64,000 nt of DNA, taken from Takakia lepidozioides (lineage: Eukaryota; Streptophyta; Takakiopsida; Takakiales; Takakiaceae). Below are positions 22,773-34,250 of the stretch, in pieces; position 1 is the first letter of the stretch, and each line of letters starts with the position of its first letter. Both the position numbers and the translations under genes were made by a program. A model generated the notes under the pieces. It had not been told where the DNA came from, searched no databases, and saw nothing but the letters and a program-made list of their open reading frames with translations. The stretch is taken from assembly GCA_030704615.1 (NCBI GenBank), contig CM060733.1, forward strand, positions 72,416,001 to 72,480,000. Direction: 5' to 3'.

Positions 22773-24049
22773 GAGAAGATGCAAAGTGTGGCAAATGAGG
22801 TCCCTTCGGGTCAGGAGAAGGAGATAATTGTTGATGTGGACGATGAGTTCTATGAAAGCAAAGCCGCTGAGATGCTGGGGGGTCAGAAGGTAAACTCTTA
22901 GCTTGTGGTGCAAAGTATGTTTGCCCCGGGTGGGAGGTTGAAGATTCCCCTGTGTAGGTTGGTTTCCATGCCCGTCGTTTGTACACCCCTCGTCAAGGAC
23001 ATTCTCAAGCTGGAGGCCGAGTTTGTGCATGGGTATTTGGATGGATCCGCAGTCTTTTACGTTTCTACTAGGGATTCCAAAGATAATGAGCTCCTCGTGG
23101 ATCAGTCAACCGTGGACTCCTGGGACCCCATTTGGAGACAGCTGAACGAATCCTTCGAACTTCTTCTCTCCAGGAAACCTTCCACCCAGGCATTCTCGGG
23201 AAAGATGTTTCACGTTTGGGATGGGAACCACCGCTTGCTTGCATGGATGGCTGTCATTGGGAGGTTGCACTCACAGGAGGAAGAGTGGCATTACTCTGTT
23301 CGATCGATGGTGCTGGATTGTGACGGGAACATGATGGGTCTTCTGACGGCAATGAATGATGTGAACAGGTTGGTTTCTCATTCTACATGTTCCACTTGTG
23401 GTTCCGTTCTTCTTTGATTGAAGACCTTGAATTTCATTCTGACTTGCAGATATCATTCTGCAGAGGAACGGAGACATCGCATGTCAAAACGAGTTTGGTT
23501 CACACACTGTATAGGATACAAAGGATAGGGCAGATGCCCTTGACCAACTTCAAGACCATCCTTTTAGCGGAGATGTACAAGAAGTGCGAAAGCTCCAAGA
23601 CATCGGAAACGTGGTACTCGTTGACCCGTGAGGCTTTCATGGAATACATGTACACGGTGAGATACATCTTCCTTCATTTGGTCTTCCATATTCCACATGT
23701 TTGTTTCTGTTTGTTTCCCTTGACCTTGTGCTGATGCAACTCTCTTGCATTCCCTTGCAGCAAGACATTGCAGATGCAGGGGAGCGTGGCAAACTGGAAT
23801 ACTACAGCTCTACCCCTGAGGAGAGAAGGACAGCAAAGGGGGTTGAGAGTCGCATCCAGAAAGAGATGACCGCTACAAGAAGGACTATAATGAGTGCTTT
23901 CGTGAAGCAGTTGAGAATTGCCGACCCATCATTCGGACCGCAGTTTCTCCTGGAGATAAAAAAACCATTATAACAAGCCAGGCAAGCCAGAAATGGCCCA
24001 GGAGAAGTTGCACAGGTTGTCTACCGCCGTTGTGTCTCCAGAACAAAAG
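22773..24049 (+). pseudogene. ParB/sulfiredoxin-like N-terminal part of a transposon-borne ParB-methylase (copy A)
   Basis: Exons: about 22773 (or ATG 22779/22917) to 23368, 23450-23656 and 23761-24049, with GT...AG introns ending in TTGCAG. Residues GGRLKIPLCRLVSMPVV and later MFHVWDGNHRLLAWM resemble ParB/Srx-like domains, whose signature is a GxxR/GNHR nucleotide-binding motif. The last exon ends EKLHRLSTAVVSPEQK, matching the start of the visible part of copy B (EKLHRLATSCVMQQK, 34772-34816), and both end at a GT donor, so the two are copies of one gene. Damage: in-frame TAG at 22899 (unless translation starts at 22917), a frame change at about 23500-23530, and a 1-base shift in the A-run at 23957-23964. 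The methylase half is absent because a gypsy fragment joins at about 24139, inside the next intron. Expected role: DNA-binding or targeting module of a DNA methylase; this is inferred from ParB-methylase fusions of phages and bacteria. Confidence 0.65.
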
Positions 24050-24217
24050 GTCCATACCTATCGCTGCCACTGCCCCCACCACAGGGGCAGCCCCTCTTGT
24101 GTCCCGACCCCCCTGCCCTCAAGGCAAAGGGCCGCGACACTCCAAGCCTCATCATCTTCAGGCACATCACTGCCATCTTTATTAACATCTTCTTCTTCAT
24201 CCACTCGAGGTATTAGT

Positions 24218-26282
24218 TTAGCTTCTGGTAACTATCATTGTACTTACTTCTGGTACAAAACATGGCATAACCATGTGAGATGCCATTACTGGGCCTTCAT
24301 TCACAGGAGCTCTCTTCTCTTTTTGGTGTCTGATCCAAAATGGACAGGCTGCTTTGCAATGTCTTGCCTGGTTACAATAGTAACACAGTTCCTCACCATT
24401 GGGTCCTCGCCCTTGGTCTGTTCTGGGATTATTTCTATAATCCTGATTCCCTGGCTGGTAATTCCTCCTTGGATTACCCTGATAGTTGCCTCTGGGATTG
24501 CCTTGGTAATTCCCTCTTGGATTACCTCTCCCTGCCATACCATTGTTGTATCCACCAGGCCTACCATAGTGGTCTTGATCATTGTTTCTTCTTGGCTGGG
24601 GCTGTACTTGATGCACCCTCACTTGCCTAGGTTCTCTTGCAGCTGTCCTTCTGTTGTAATAACAATTCTCAGTAGAATGGTTATCCATTTTACAGATAGT
24701 ACAGTGTTTCTCCTTCATGTGGCATTCAGTTGTGGTATGGCCTTCATTCTGGCATTTTGCACACCAAACACCCTTCCTCCAATGTGTAGCAGGCTCTGTG
24801 GCATACTTTTTCAAGATTTCTTCTAGTCTTTTCTCATAGTTGTCCCTCTTCAACTTTTCCTTCTTCTTACTCTTTCTCTTGAGCTCTTGCTCTTTTTCTT
24901 CATCTGACTCATCTTCAGAGTCCTCATCATCCCTTTTATCTCTCCTGAGCATTCCCAATTGCTCAATTCTGTCGGCTGTCTCGAATGCCTCATCCACTGT
25001 ATTATGGGGTAGCATATCCACTTTCTTTTGTAATTCCGGTCTTAGTCCACTCACAAACCAGGTCTTCTGTAATCCTAGTGCTGGTACAGCAGCCAGCTTT
25101 TTCATCATTAACTCCATCTTTTCCATGTACTCTTCAACAGTTTCATGCTTCTTTTGCCTTAACTGTTGTAAACTTCCATACACTTCATCCTCAGTTTTGC
25201 TTGTCCTAAACCTGTTCCAAAATGCTATACTAAGGCCATTCCAGGTTAGGAAATGATTATTAGGAAACCTTGCATACCATTCACTTGCTTTCTTGATAAG
25301 TGAACAAGGAAACAGTCTCATCTTGGCATCATCGCCATTCTCATTGTTCACAATACACATGCGCTCAAATTGGCTGATGTGTACATCAGGATCCCCTTTT
25401 CCTGCATATATTGGAAAAGGTGGTTTTGCTCGTGTTGGAGGTACCGCCATCTGTGGCCCTACACCCTGCCCTCGGACAGGTGTTGGTCCTCCTATAGGTG
25501 TTGGTCCTTGAGGTCCTGCTGTTGCAGTGGTGGAACTCCCACTAGGTGTTGGCCCCTGAGCACTCCCTGATACTGGGCCCCCTTTACTTGCAGTATCCCC
25601 AGCTCTAGTTGCACTACTTCCCACACTCCCTGTCCCCCCAGAGCCAGATCCAAGCTGCCCGCCTGATCCCCCTAAGCGGACACCTTTGTTGGCTTGTGAT
25701 CCAAGTGCTCCACTTGATCCACATCCAACAGGTTGGGATGCCCTGGTTGTAGTCTCAACCTCAACTGTTGGGTCTACTTCTTCATACTCTTCATCTTCCA
25801 ATTTCTTCTCTCTGTTTTCTTCTTCCAAGTTCTGCCCTTGGGTTTCTTCTTCTTCACTCATGTAACTCAATTGCAATGGTGGTGGGAGTCTGAACTCTCC
25901 GTTGGCTCTGCCACATCCTCCCCTCCTTCTTTGTCTTCCATTTCAGAAACTGGAGTTCCTGCTTTTGGTGTTCCAAGCCAACTCTGATCAAAGATTTCTG
26001 TCAAATCTTTAATCCAGGGATGTACTCACATCTCTCCCCTCGTGGCTGATCTTCTTCCTGTACCAAATCCCTTAATCTTTCTTGTAAAGAATAAGAAGGA
26101 GCGGCATCCAACTCTGGTTTTTCCGGTATGGATGATGTACTCTCTGGTCTTAATGGTGTGAGAGGTCCAGATGATTCCCCTATGTCTATTCCTTTCTCCC
26201 AAAGATATGGATAATTAGCTTTCAAATAACTTTCTCTTTTTGCTGAATATCTCTGAAGTCTAGCTTCTCTTTCATCACTCAT
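24218..26282 (-). pseudogene. Gypsy gag, frameshifted
   Basis: The N-terminus MSDEREARLQRYSAKRESYL starts at 26282 and is interrupted by frame breaks near 26000 and 25880. The 552-residue remainder (25876-24218) holds the retrotransposon Gag core (FPIYAGKGDPDVHISQFERM, SEWYARFP) and zinc knuckles CAKCQNEGHTTTEC and CTICKMDNHSTENC. The third knuckle, CYYCNQARHCKAAC, keeps its Cys and His ligands. Gag would assemble cytoplasmic particles and bind element RNA. The copy is not functional as read. Confidence 0.85.
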
Positions 26283-26302
26283 GTCCCATGTCTTTCATAT
26301 CT

Positions 26303-26890
26303 TTAATGAGGCAATAACCAAAACTCTCTTCTGTAGTATCTCTCGTATATGCCTGGATTTCTTTCAAGCTTTAATGCACCCTTAGCTATACTAGAAGTCT
26401 CCGTTACCATATAACCATATGGCAAGCACGTCTGAAAAGCTGTTCTTGGTGTAAGTTTGATCCACGGGATATCCTTAGGAATCCAATTCTTTACTAGTAC
26501 AAGTTCTTCATGCATATGAGTGTAAACATTCACTTTCCGTTCCTCCCAACTTTCAAACTCAACTCGTTTAATGGATAGCAACGCTATCACATAAACCAGT
26601 GTTGGTAACGAACTTGATCTCCCTCTACAGGCCACTTGATATATCTTTATCACTTCTTTCTCCAGACCCCGCTCAGGATCAGCATCATGCACTCTCTTAA
26701 GAATGTTTTATTTGCAACCGTCTGGCAATTCCAAGAACCTCTAAAAGAATTGTTTGGACAATCTTTCTTTCTTAGTTCCACAAGGAATTTGAGTCACATC
26801 AAATTCTTTGATTCTCCAACCACCATGATCCCACCAGATGCCTGTCACATCTGGTTGTTCTTGACCCAGTTCCCCAGTATGGTCGCCAAA
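26303..26890 (-). pseudogene. Gypsy leader ORF between primer-binding site and gag, degraded
   Basis: It is the counterpart of the leader ORF at 39693-40277 and 61202-61772. It shows DVTGIWWDHGGWRIKEFDV, HDADPERGLEKEVIKIYQVA, VYVIALLSIKRVEFE and ERYYRREFWLLPH just upstream of the gag ATG. It is split by a frame change at about 26690-26740. No protein family is recognised. Position corresponds to ORF1 of Ogre/Tat elements. Confidence 0.7.
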
Positions 26891-27281
26891 TGTCGCGCGG
26901 CTTTTACTCACCCATCCCTTCGCTATCCGAGGTGGGAACTCCAAGATAGAAGAGTTGGATATCTCTAAGCACTCAGGCCGCTCAGAACAATCAGTCGTGA
27001 CCTACAACTAGTGTATCATGGGAGTGCTCAATGGGAGTGGGACCAATCACTCATCCATTCATTCCACAGCTTCACTCAGGTCTCACTACACAGTGTGAGT
27101 ATGGAATATGTATTAGATTAAGATCTATCAAGTATCAGGCCAAAGCCATGGTGTCTCTAGTCTGCTCTACAGTTCAACTCTACAGCTTGCATAAATCAAG
27201 CATCATCTCCTCGTATGTGTAATCTCATTTCCCTGTGCCCCAAGATTGTGCTCTCCGCTTGACCTCCTTCCGTGATGTACA

Positions 27282-27431
27282 TGTTAGAGGGCTGCTTGGG
27301 ACTTTAACGCTTTTACGGGTTCTGTGGGGTACCCTTAATTTTTACACAGACTAAGACCAACATGAGCCTTAGGGGTGACAGCAGCAGGCTTTAGGGGGGG
27401 GGGGGGGGTTACACAGCCCGACACAGCCAGT
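27282..27431 (+). mobile_element. 5' fragment of a gypsy LTR, plus orientation
   Basis: It starts TGTTAGAGGGCTGCTTGGGA and runs to the CACAGCC repeat, including a long G-run at about 27396-27412. It stops exactly where a second LTR starts (27432), consistent with the host gypsy having inserted into an older LTR. It abuts the truncated minus-strand LTR on its left. Confidence 0.7.
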
Positions 27432-27805
27432 TGTTAGAGGACTGTCTGGGACTTAGGCACTTTTACGGGATCTGTGGGGTACCCTTAATTTTTGCACAGA
27501 CTGAGACCAACAGGAGCCTTAGGGGTGACAGCAGCGCACTTTAGGGGGGGGGTTTACACAGCCCGTCACAGCCAACATAGCCCGTCACAGCCAATCACAG
27601 CCAATCACAGCCAAACACAGCCCGTCACAGACACACAGCCAGTCACAGCCCGACATAGCCCAACACAGTCGCACAACCAATCACAGCCCGACACAGCCCG
27701 TCACAGCCCAACACAGTCGCACAGCCAATCACAGCTCGACACAGCCCGTCACAGCCCAACAAAGTCGCACACCCAGTCACAGCCAGTCACAGTTTCACAC
27801 AGCCA

Positions 27806-27813
27806 GTCACAGC
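27806..27813. repeat. Target-site duplication, left copy
   Basis: GTCACAGC, identical to 39013-39020. It lies within the LTR minisatellite, where GTCACAGC also occurs by itself, so the match alone is weaker evidence than usual. The reconstructed uninterrupted LTR supports it. Confidence 0.8.
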
Positions 27814-27858
27814 GAGGTTTGCTATTTCATGAGCATGAGCGGCATGAGCGGCATGAGC
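27814..27858 (+). repeat. Left terminal inverted repeat
   Basis: GAGGTTTGCTATTTCATGAG followed by CATGAGCGGCATGAGC repeats. The same terminus occurs in copy 2 (15671-15691, inverted) and decayed in copy 1 (about 2020-2057), which fixes it as the transposase-side end of the family. Confidence 0.85.
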
Positions 27859-28079
27859 AGAGTAGTAACACAATCGGTTTTCATGAGCAGAAGTACAAAT
27901 TTCGAAAATAAAAAAAACAATAAAAAACAATAAAAAACAATAAAAAACAATAATTTAATGCAATGTGTCAGAAAAAACAAATATATTATTCGGCCCCTTG
28001 AAGGGAAAATTGCACTTTTGACAGTTGTGCTCATGATATTTTGTCTTCCGCTCATGCCAATTCCTAGCGACATGTGCAA

Positions 28080-28445
28080 ATATGGCGCCGAATTTCGCGG
28101 TAATAGGGTCCGTAACCTGAAAAAACGGCGACGTATTTCGCGGCAATAGGTCTCTCTGGCGAAAAATGGTGCCGAATTCCGCGGCTATAGGTCCCCTCAT
28201 GACAGGTAATTCGGCGCCATTTTTCCAGTGCATGTTCGGACTTAGCCAGTTTTCGGCCCAAAAAAGAGAAATTCGGCGCCATTTTTCCAGACACGGTACC
28301 AGTGCATGTTGGGACTTAGCCAGTTTTCGGCCCCAAAAAGAGAAATTCGGCGCCATTTTCCCAAACACAGGTACCAGTGCATGTTGGGACTTAGCGAGTT
28401 TTCGGCCCCAAAAAGAGAAATTCGGCGCCATTTTTCCAGAAATGG
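28080..28445. repeat. Subterminal array of GGCGCC half-palindromes (transposase side)
   Basis: Units of about 60-75 bp carry AAATTCGGCGCCATTTTTCC, CAGTGCATGTTGGGACTTAG and CCAGTTTTCGGCCCCAAAAA; four GGCGCC cores lie between 28210 and 28435, with further relaxed copies (ATGGCGCCGAATTTCGCGG) near 28083. The phrase GGGACTTAGCCA is shared with the intron array at 35.4-36.4 kb, tying both ends to one element. Confidence 0.85.
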
Positions 28446-28594
28446 CCCCAGAACTGCTTCTGTTGGATCTCAGTTTGAATGGAATATTGCCTCATTCCAG
28501 GAGTTTTGGGGTGCATTTCATTACACTGCAAAAAAAAGTCTGATACAGCAAAATGCATTTGAAAATATCCATATGGAGGATTCCGTTTGCCCCA

Positions 28595-31500
28595 TCAATG
28601 ATTTCTGGAATCCCTAAGAAGGAGTTTGTGCAGCTCGTTCACGCTCAACGCCGGTGCATGAATAAAGTCATCAATAGTCACGTTCATCCTCAACCTCTTC
28701 AGGTAAATGTAATACAGATGCTTGCACGGATAATACTTCGAACCCTTCTTTGCTTCCATCAACGAGAAGTCCGTACAGTTGCAAGTCGGCTCCACTCCAA
28801 TCGTAATTGTGTATACATCGTCGCGTACAGCCGAGCCGGCCGTTGCCATCCGATACACACGCCCAAGGCCGGGTGGGGGTACGTCCACGGAGCTCTGAAT
28901 AGTGCAAGCCATCCCAAGAGCATTGGCAATCCGAGTCTCATTCAACTTGTTGGGAGGGTGTCGTCTCTTCACTCTTCCGAATCGCATTGTGGGATGTGCA
29001 GAATTGTCCAATCCGTCTCTACTGGACCGAGCAGTATGCAATGGCTGGGTCTGAGGAACCGGAAATGCGTGGGCCGGGATGTCTGTGCGTTGCACCATTC
29101 GAAATCCTGCTGCAGATAGAGCATCCGCCTCATTCTGAGAGAGGCTGCAACCCGGTGCAACAGGCCAGACGCCCGGAGGCTCCGGCATTCCCTGAATCCC
29201 GTACTTGGGCTTGCCAAATACACAGGTCATTATGTCGTGCCTACAGAACCAAAATGTCTGCGTTGTGGCGTGAGCAAATGTGGGAGTCAAAAATCTGCCG
29301 CTGAAACAAGGTGCAGGTACAGCACCGTGTGGGTTCCTCCGAATCATCTCACCACAGCGTGCTCTCGTATCCACCCGAATGGCGCAACACTTCCCTCGAA
29401 ATGCCGGCAATGTCCTCGCAATTCTCCACTGTGACTCCGACACTCTTGTCTCCACAATGGGAATGTTGTATTGCTTTACTACAGATGGCTCGTTATGTTG
29501 CCGGGGCACGCGCCCTGTGCTCAAAGGAGATGGCGATCTTGAACGTGCAGGACTTCCGGTGCTCGACGAGACCTCCTCGGACAACATCACCGGACCACGA
29601 GGGAGCGTGCGAATATTCTTGTCAGCTCGCCATGAATCCTCTTCTCCGCCAGGTGCCTCGTCAAGTCTTCGTCTCACTGGACGGGTATGAACATCTCCTT
29701 CCAAATGTTGGCCTCTTCGCAGCAATGGCGTGTCCCGAAGGCCCTCTCGCAAGGCCGCCGCCCACTTCCGAGGATTCTTCGATCTGGAGGCAGTCCGCAT
29801 CAGCATTTCCTGCCTGTCCGGCCCCAAGCCCCACTGTTTCCCTTTCAAGAACTCGTTGTACCTGCATTGCTGCATAATTGACCTCACAATGTCCTCCGTT
29901 GTGGCAGTGAGGATGTCCACCAGATGCGCCGCAGAGGAGGCACGCCAGGAAGAGTGCACTGATTCGGCCATGTTTGTCGTGGGCATGTCGGTGTCGGAGT
30001 CGAGACACATTTCCTGCACAAGCACATGTTGAGGTTACAAGCAAGTTACAAATATGGCCAAGAATAATATCCAACGGGACGCGAATTCGTGCAACTCACC
30101 TCCCGCATATAGTCGCCGAACTGGAGGAAACGATAATGCCACCATGCTAGCCAACTGACCATTGCTCTTTCGTCTGATTTCCTTACAGCACCTGACGATG
30201 TCCACCAAGCCCGTATGCATGCAAACTGTGTCTCTGCATCATCCAAGGTGGGAGCGCGCTTCCACGCAAGGCACATGGAACGGGCTGCTCCTCTCTGAAA
30301 TCTGGCGCCACGAGCCTGGTTGTGTACTGCGAAAGGCTCTGCAGAAAGTGGAACCCACAAGATCTCTCCTTGCCTTCCATGGGAACATTGGGGTCTTGCC
30401 CGTACACCCTTCGGATGGCAGCCCAATTTGCTTGTGCGTTGTCCGCCATGAAACCACGGAAATTGGGAGGGGGCAATCCCGCCTTGGCCATCTGTTCGTT
30501 ATTCCCTGCCAAAGAAGCATCTCCGATTGTGTGTCCTCTCCTTTCATCTCACAAATAGCTATTGTCATTAGCATCCTGCAGTGGGTGTCGTAGACATGTG
30601 CACCCATTGTCACCCACTGGTGATTTGTAATTCGCTTGATATGGTCGAACATGACCCAACTGTTTGACAAGTTCCCACTCGTCATCCTGTCGACCAGTTC
30701 GACGCCACTGCCAGGTCCACACGTGGACATTTTGAATACGAAACAACGATCTGCCTCAGTCCCTTGTCCTGGAAACCTACTTCCATGAATGTAGTCATAT
30801 CCACATCGTCGCTTCACCTCCAGAATGGAGTGCATATCCGAGCCACGCCCAATTTTCTGTTTGCAAGAGACAATGTGGTTTCGGACATTCGGTGAACATA
30901 CGTGGGACACCGACTCGAGCAATGCCTCCATTTCCTTCTCGTCGAGAGGAACTCTATCCGAGCCGTCTTCCGACATAATTCTGGCCAATGCCATCTTATG
31001 GGCGGCTTGGAGCTGTATCTGTTTGGGTTTGGCACCCGGTCTCAACTTAACCTCCTCCTGAACGAGCTGCTCTGCTTCGTGGGCAGCCTCCCGCGAGTTC
31101 CCCCTCGCCAATTTGTGACAATGGGAACCAACGTGTATGCAAGCTCGGGTGAGGTCAGGGAAACGGTGCAACACATAGAACTGCTTGGCATTACAAACAG
31201 ACATGCAGTGTGGTGGTTCTTTGCAATGCGCACACTTAAATGTGGAGTTCGGAACCTTCTCCTGAGCTCGAAATGGTTGGTGAGCTGTGCCTGTCCAATC
31301 GGTCTCGTTCCTGTGACCTCTGGATTTAAAGTGGAAGCAAGTTGGGGAGAAAACACAGCAACGCGCCCGCACAAACAACGTAGCGAACCCGCACACCATC
31401 AAGCATCTTCATGCTGGTGGTTTTGGTAACGCACCAAGGATGACCGTCATGTTTTCTATCCATATCTGTCAACATTCCGGACGCCCTCGAGTAGTCCGCC

Positions 31501-32306
31501 CGAGGAGGGAACTCAAAGAAGACATTACCGTCGACGTCGCGGGAAGGCATGTAACCGATTTAATTGCGAACTTGCTGTAGTCAGCCCGGCCAGCTCCGAC
31601 CGGTGTCCCTCCAGGTGAAGCCCTCGCAGAATTTCTAGAATAGATCGAACTGCGGTGCTCGTGCTGGGAATATGACTCCCTCCTCCACTGACGTCCATTG
31701 AGGACTTGCCTGATCTCCAGGACGACCTCGGAACTTCCATGACCTCGTCTGAGTCGGACAGGTTGTGAACAACCCGGTTCTCGGTCGTCTTCATGGATGG
31801 GTTCGGCTCTGGATTTACTTCGTTGCGGACTTCTCTCTTTGAGGTACCCCCTCTCTGATTCGCGGATTGTTTCGTGGAAGGCGCCAGGATAGACGGTGCA
31901 TTTGGCGGGCAAATGAAGTCCCAACAGCCCTGTATATGACGCTGTCCGATGGTGGAACTCGCCATTCCCTGCCATCGCCGAAATCATCGTGGAGCACAAC
32001 AATACTCTCGACAACAAGGCCGTTTGAGTCCTTCCTTTCCTCCTCCAAAAAAACCGACCCCGGTTTCAGGTGGTATCGAACGCACAGATATTTCTCCATC
32101 ACCCGGCAGGTGTCCCCTCTGCACGGAAATGAAGCTCTATGCTCGTGAGGAGGGCAGTACACAGTGTAGCGCTCGGGTTTTCCGCCATGGGAGATGTGCA
32201 CACAAGACTGCCAGGATGGCGTGCGGGGAAGCTCCCTGGTAGAAGGGGGTGCAGCGATGGGAATGAATGCGATGCCGATTTGTCCGAGCGACGAAGCCTG
32301 ATCCAA
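28595..32306 (-). CDS. SWIM zinc-finger DDE-type transposase (copy 3; exon 2 intact, exon 1 frameshifted)
   Basis: Exon 1 runs from about 32306 to 30100, an 86-bp intron (GTGAGT...GTGCAG, 30099-30014) follows, and exon 2 (30013-28595) is open to its stop. Exon 1 contains EKYLCVRYHLKPGSVFLEEE, the Cys module CAHCKEPPHC, VYDTHCRMLMTIAICEMKGE, FMADNAQANWAAIRRVYG and CGFH, but at least five frame changes (near 31900, 31550, 31400, 30500 and 30330) are needed. Exon 2 starts EMCLDSDTDMP, has FWFCRHDIMTCVFGKPKYG, and ends with the SWIM finger (CNC...CKHLYYIYLKRL) and NELHKLLLRDSRNH. It would bind the terminal or palindromic repeats and cut and rejoin DNA in the nucleus. The frame breaks may be real decay or base-calling errors, since the neighbouring sequence is visibly noisy. 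It is transcribed away from the methylase gene. Confidence 0.85.
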
Positions 32307-32569
32307 ATCCAGGGAGCCAACTATCTCAAAAATCCACAGTCAGAGTGTTAATGAACCTTGTCTCCGGAATGCGGCCCCTCGTCTTTGCGCAATAACTGCC
32401 AACGGTATGCAGTCAGAAAGTGGGGGGCCGTCCGGATGATGACGGCTGAAGGGGATAAGCCGGCACCGTGCCGTCACATTACTACCCGAATGGAAATCGG
32501 AACCAAACTCCAACAGAGGAAGCCCGGATGAAGTCGCCCTCGGCGCGACGAGAGGTGGGAGAGGGTGAA

Positions 32570-33660
32570 GTCGGATCGGTGCCATATGGATATTCGGCGC
32601 CGAATTTTTCATCCTGCAGGTAATTCGAATCATGGAATGAATGGGAAATTCGGGCCGAATTTCCATCCAGCGGTAAGTCGGATCGGTTGCCATCTGGATA
32701 TTCGGCGGAATTTCCATCCTGCAGGTAATTCGAATCGTGGATGAATGGAAATCGGCGCCGAATTCCATCCAGCGGGAAGTCGGATCGGTGCCATATGGAT
32801 ATTCGGCGACGAATTTCCATCCTGCAGGTAATTTCGAACTCCCTGGAGGAATGGAAAATTCGGCGCACAAAACCCACATTTTCCATCCAGCAGGTAAGTC
32901 GGTCGGTGCCATATGGATATTCGGCGGCCGAATTTCATCCTGCAGGTAATTCGGAATTCATGGATGAATGGAAATTCGGCGCGAATTTCATCCAGCAGGT
33001 TAAGTCGGATCGGTGCCATCAGGATATTCGGCCGCAGAATTTCCATCCTGAAGGTAATCGAATCGTGGATGAATGGAATTCGGCGCCGAATTTCCATCCA
33101 GCAGGTAAGTCGGATCGTGCCATATGGATATTCGGCGCCGAATTTCCATCCTGCAGGTAATTCGAATCAGGATGAATGGAACTTCGGCGCCGAACTTTCT
33201 ATCCAGCAGGTGGTGGGGGTAAGTCGGATCGGTGGCCATATGGGAAATTCGGCGCCGAATTTCCACCTGCAGGTAATTCGAATCGTGGATGAATGGAACC
33301 TTCCGCGCCGACCGAATTTCCATCCAGCAGGTAAGTAGGATGGTGCCATATGGATATTCGGCGCCGAATTCATCTGCAGGTTTTTTAATTTCGAATCGTG
33401 ATGGAATGGAAATTCAGGGAGACGAATCCACATCAAGAAGGTAAGGTAGGATCGTGCCATATGGATATTCGGCGACGAAATTTCCATCAAGCAGGTAAGT
33501 CGGATCGGTGCCATATGGGAATATTCGGTCGCCGATTTTCATCTGAGGTAATTCGAAATCGTGGGAATGGAATGGGAAATTCGGCGCCGAATTTCCATCA
33601 GGAGGTAAGTAGGATCCAGTGCCGTAGGATATTCGGGCGCGGATTTCAATCGCCCTTTTA
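32570..33660. repeat. Palindrome array between the two divergent genes (AATTC-GGCGCC-GAATT)
   Basis: Alternating half-units of about 53 bp contain CGGCGCCGAATTTCCATCC and either TGCAGGTAATTCGAATCGTG (then GATGAATGGAAATTC) or AGCAGGTAAGTCGGATCGGT (then GCCATATGGATATTC). About 20 palindrome copies lie here. Many single-base losses and gains break otherwise regular copies, which is typical of unpolished reads near a gap. It is in the promoter position for both genes. Confidence 0.9.
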
Positions 33661-34250
33661 TTTTGAGCGAGGATTACGTCGTGCGGTAATTCCCATATAG
33701 GAATTACCTTTGTGCCGGGTAATTCGCATACAAGGAATTTACCTTTGTGAACGGTAATTTCCAGAGGACAATTACCTTCCTGCAGGTTTTAATTTCCCAA
33801 TCGATGTTCTTTCCTTCGTCAAGAAATTACCTGCACAAAGGTAATTCTCATCTGGGAAAATTACCTGCATTGGAAGGTTAATTCTTGTATGTGATTTCAC
33901 CGAACGAAATGTAATTCTTATTATCGGCGGGAATTAACCTGCTTACGGAGGAAATGTCCCTCTGCTCAGGAAAAGAAATAAAATAAATGCGAGAATCGAA
34001 ATTCGGCGCCGAATATCGCCATATTGGCACCGCATCGACTTACCGCAGGATGGAAACTTCGGCGCCGATTACCTGCTTGAAGGAAATTTGGCGCAAACCG
34101 CGATACCTGCGCGGATGGAAATTCGGCGCCGGATTCACATCAGCGCGCATCCGAATTACCTGCTGAAGGAAAGAGTTGGCGTCCAAAGCCTAAAATGCGC
34201 GGATGGAAATTCGGGCCGGCTTCCATCCGGGCGACATCCGAATAACGGGC
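33661..34250. repeat. Second palindrome zone: GGTAATT/AATTACC, then GGCGCC units, next to the gap
   Basis: Between about 33680 and 33960 the palindromes change to GGTAATTCC...GGAATTACC type with TTTGTG or CCTGCA spacers. From about 34000 GAAATTCGGCGCCGAATAT-like units return until the N run. The block may continue inside the gap. Confidence 0.75.

Larger units (their letters stand above)
24139..27281 (-). mobile_element. Ty3/gypsy fragment: truncated LTR, leader ORF and gag
   Basis: In minus orientation it reads: LTR end (27281 to 26891, ending CCGCGCGACA), primer-binding site TGGCGACC at about 26880, leader ORF and gag. It matches the intact nested gypsy at 59.0-62.2 kb throughout. It breaks off at 24139 within the acidic part after gag, where the ParB-like gene intron begins, and it lacks pol and the other LTR. 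Confidence 0.85.

Noticed and set aside
27396-27412. G-run as a G-quadruplex regulatory site
   Set aside because: A single homopolymer in one LTR fragment, with shorter runs in the other LTR copies; more likely replication slippage or a sequencing artefact.
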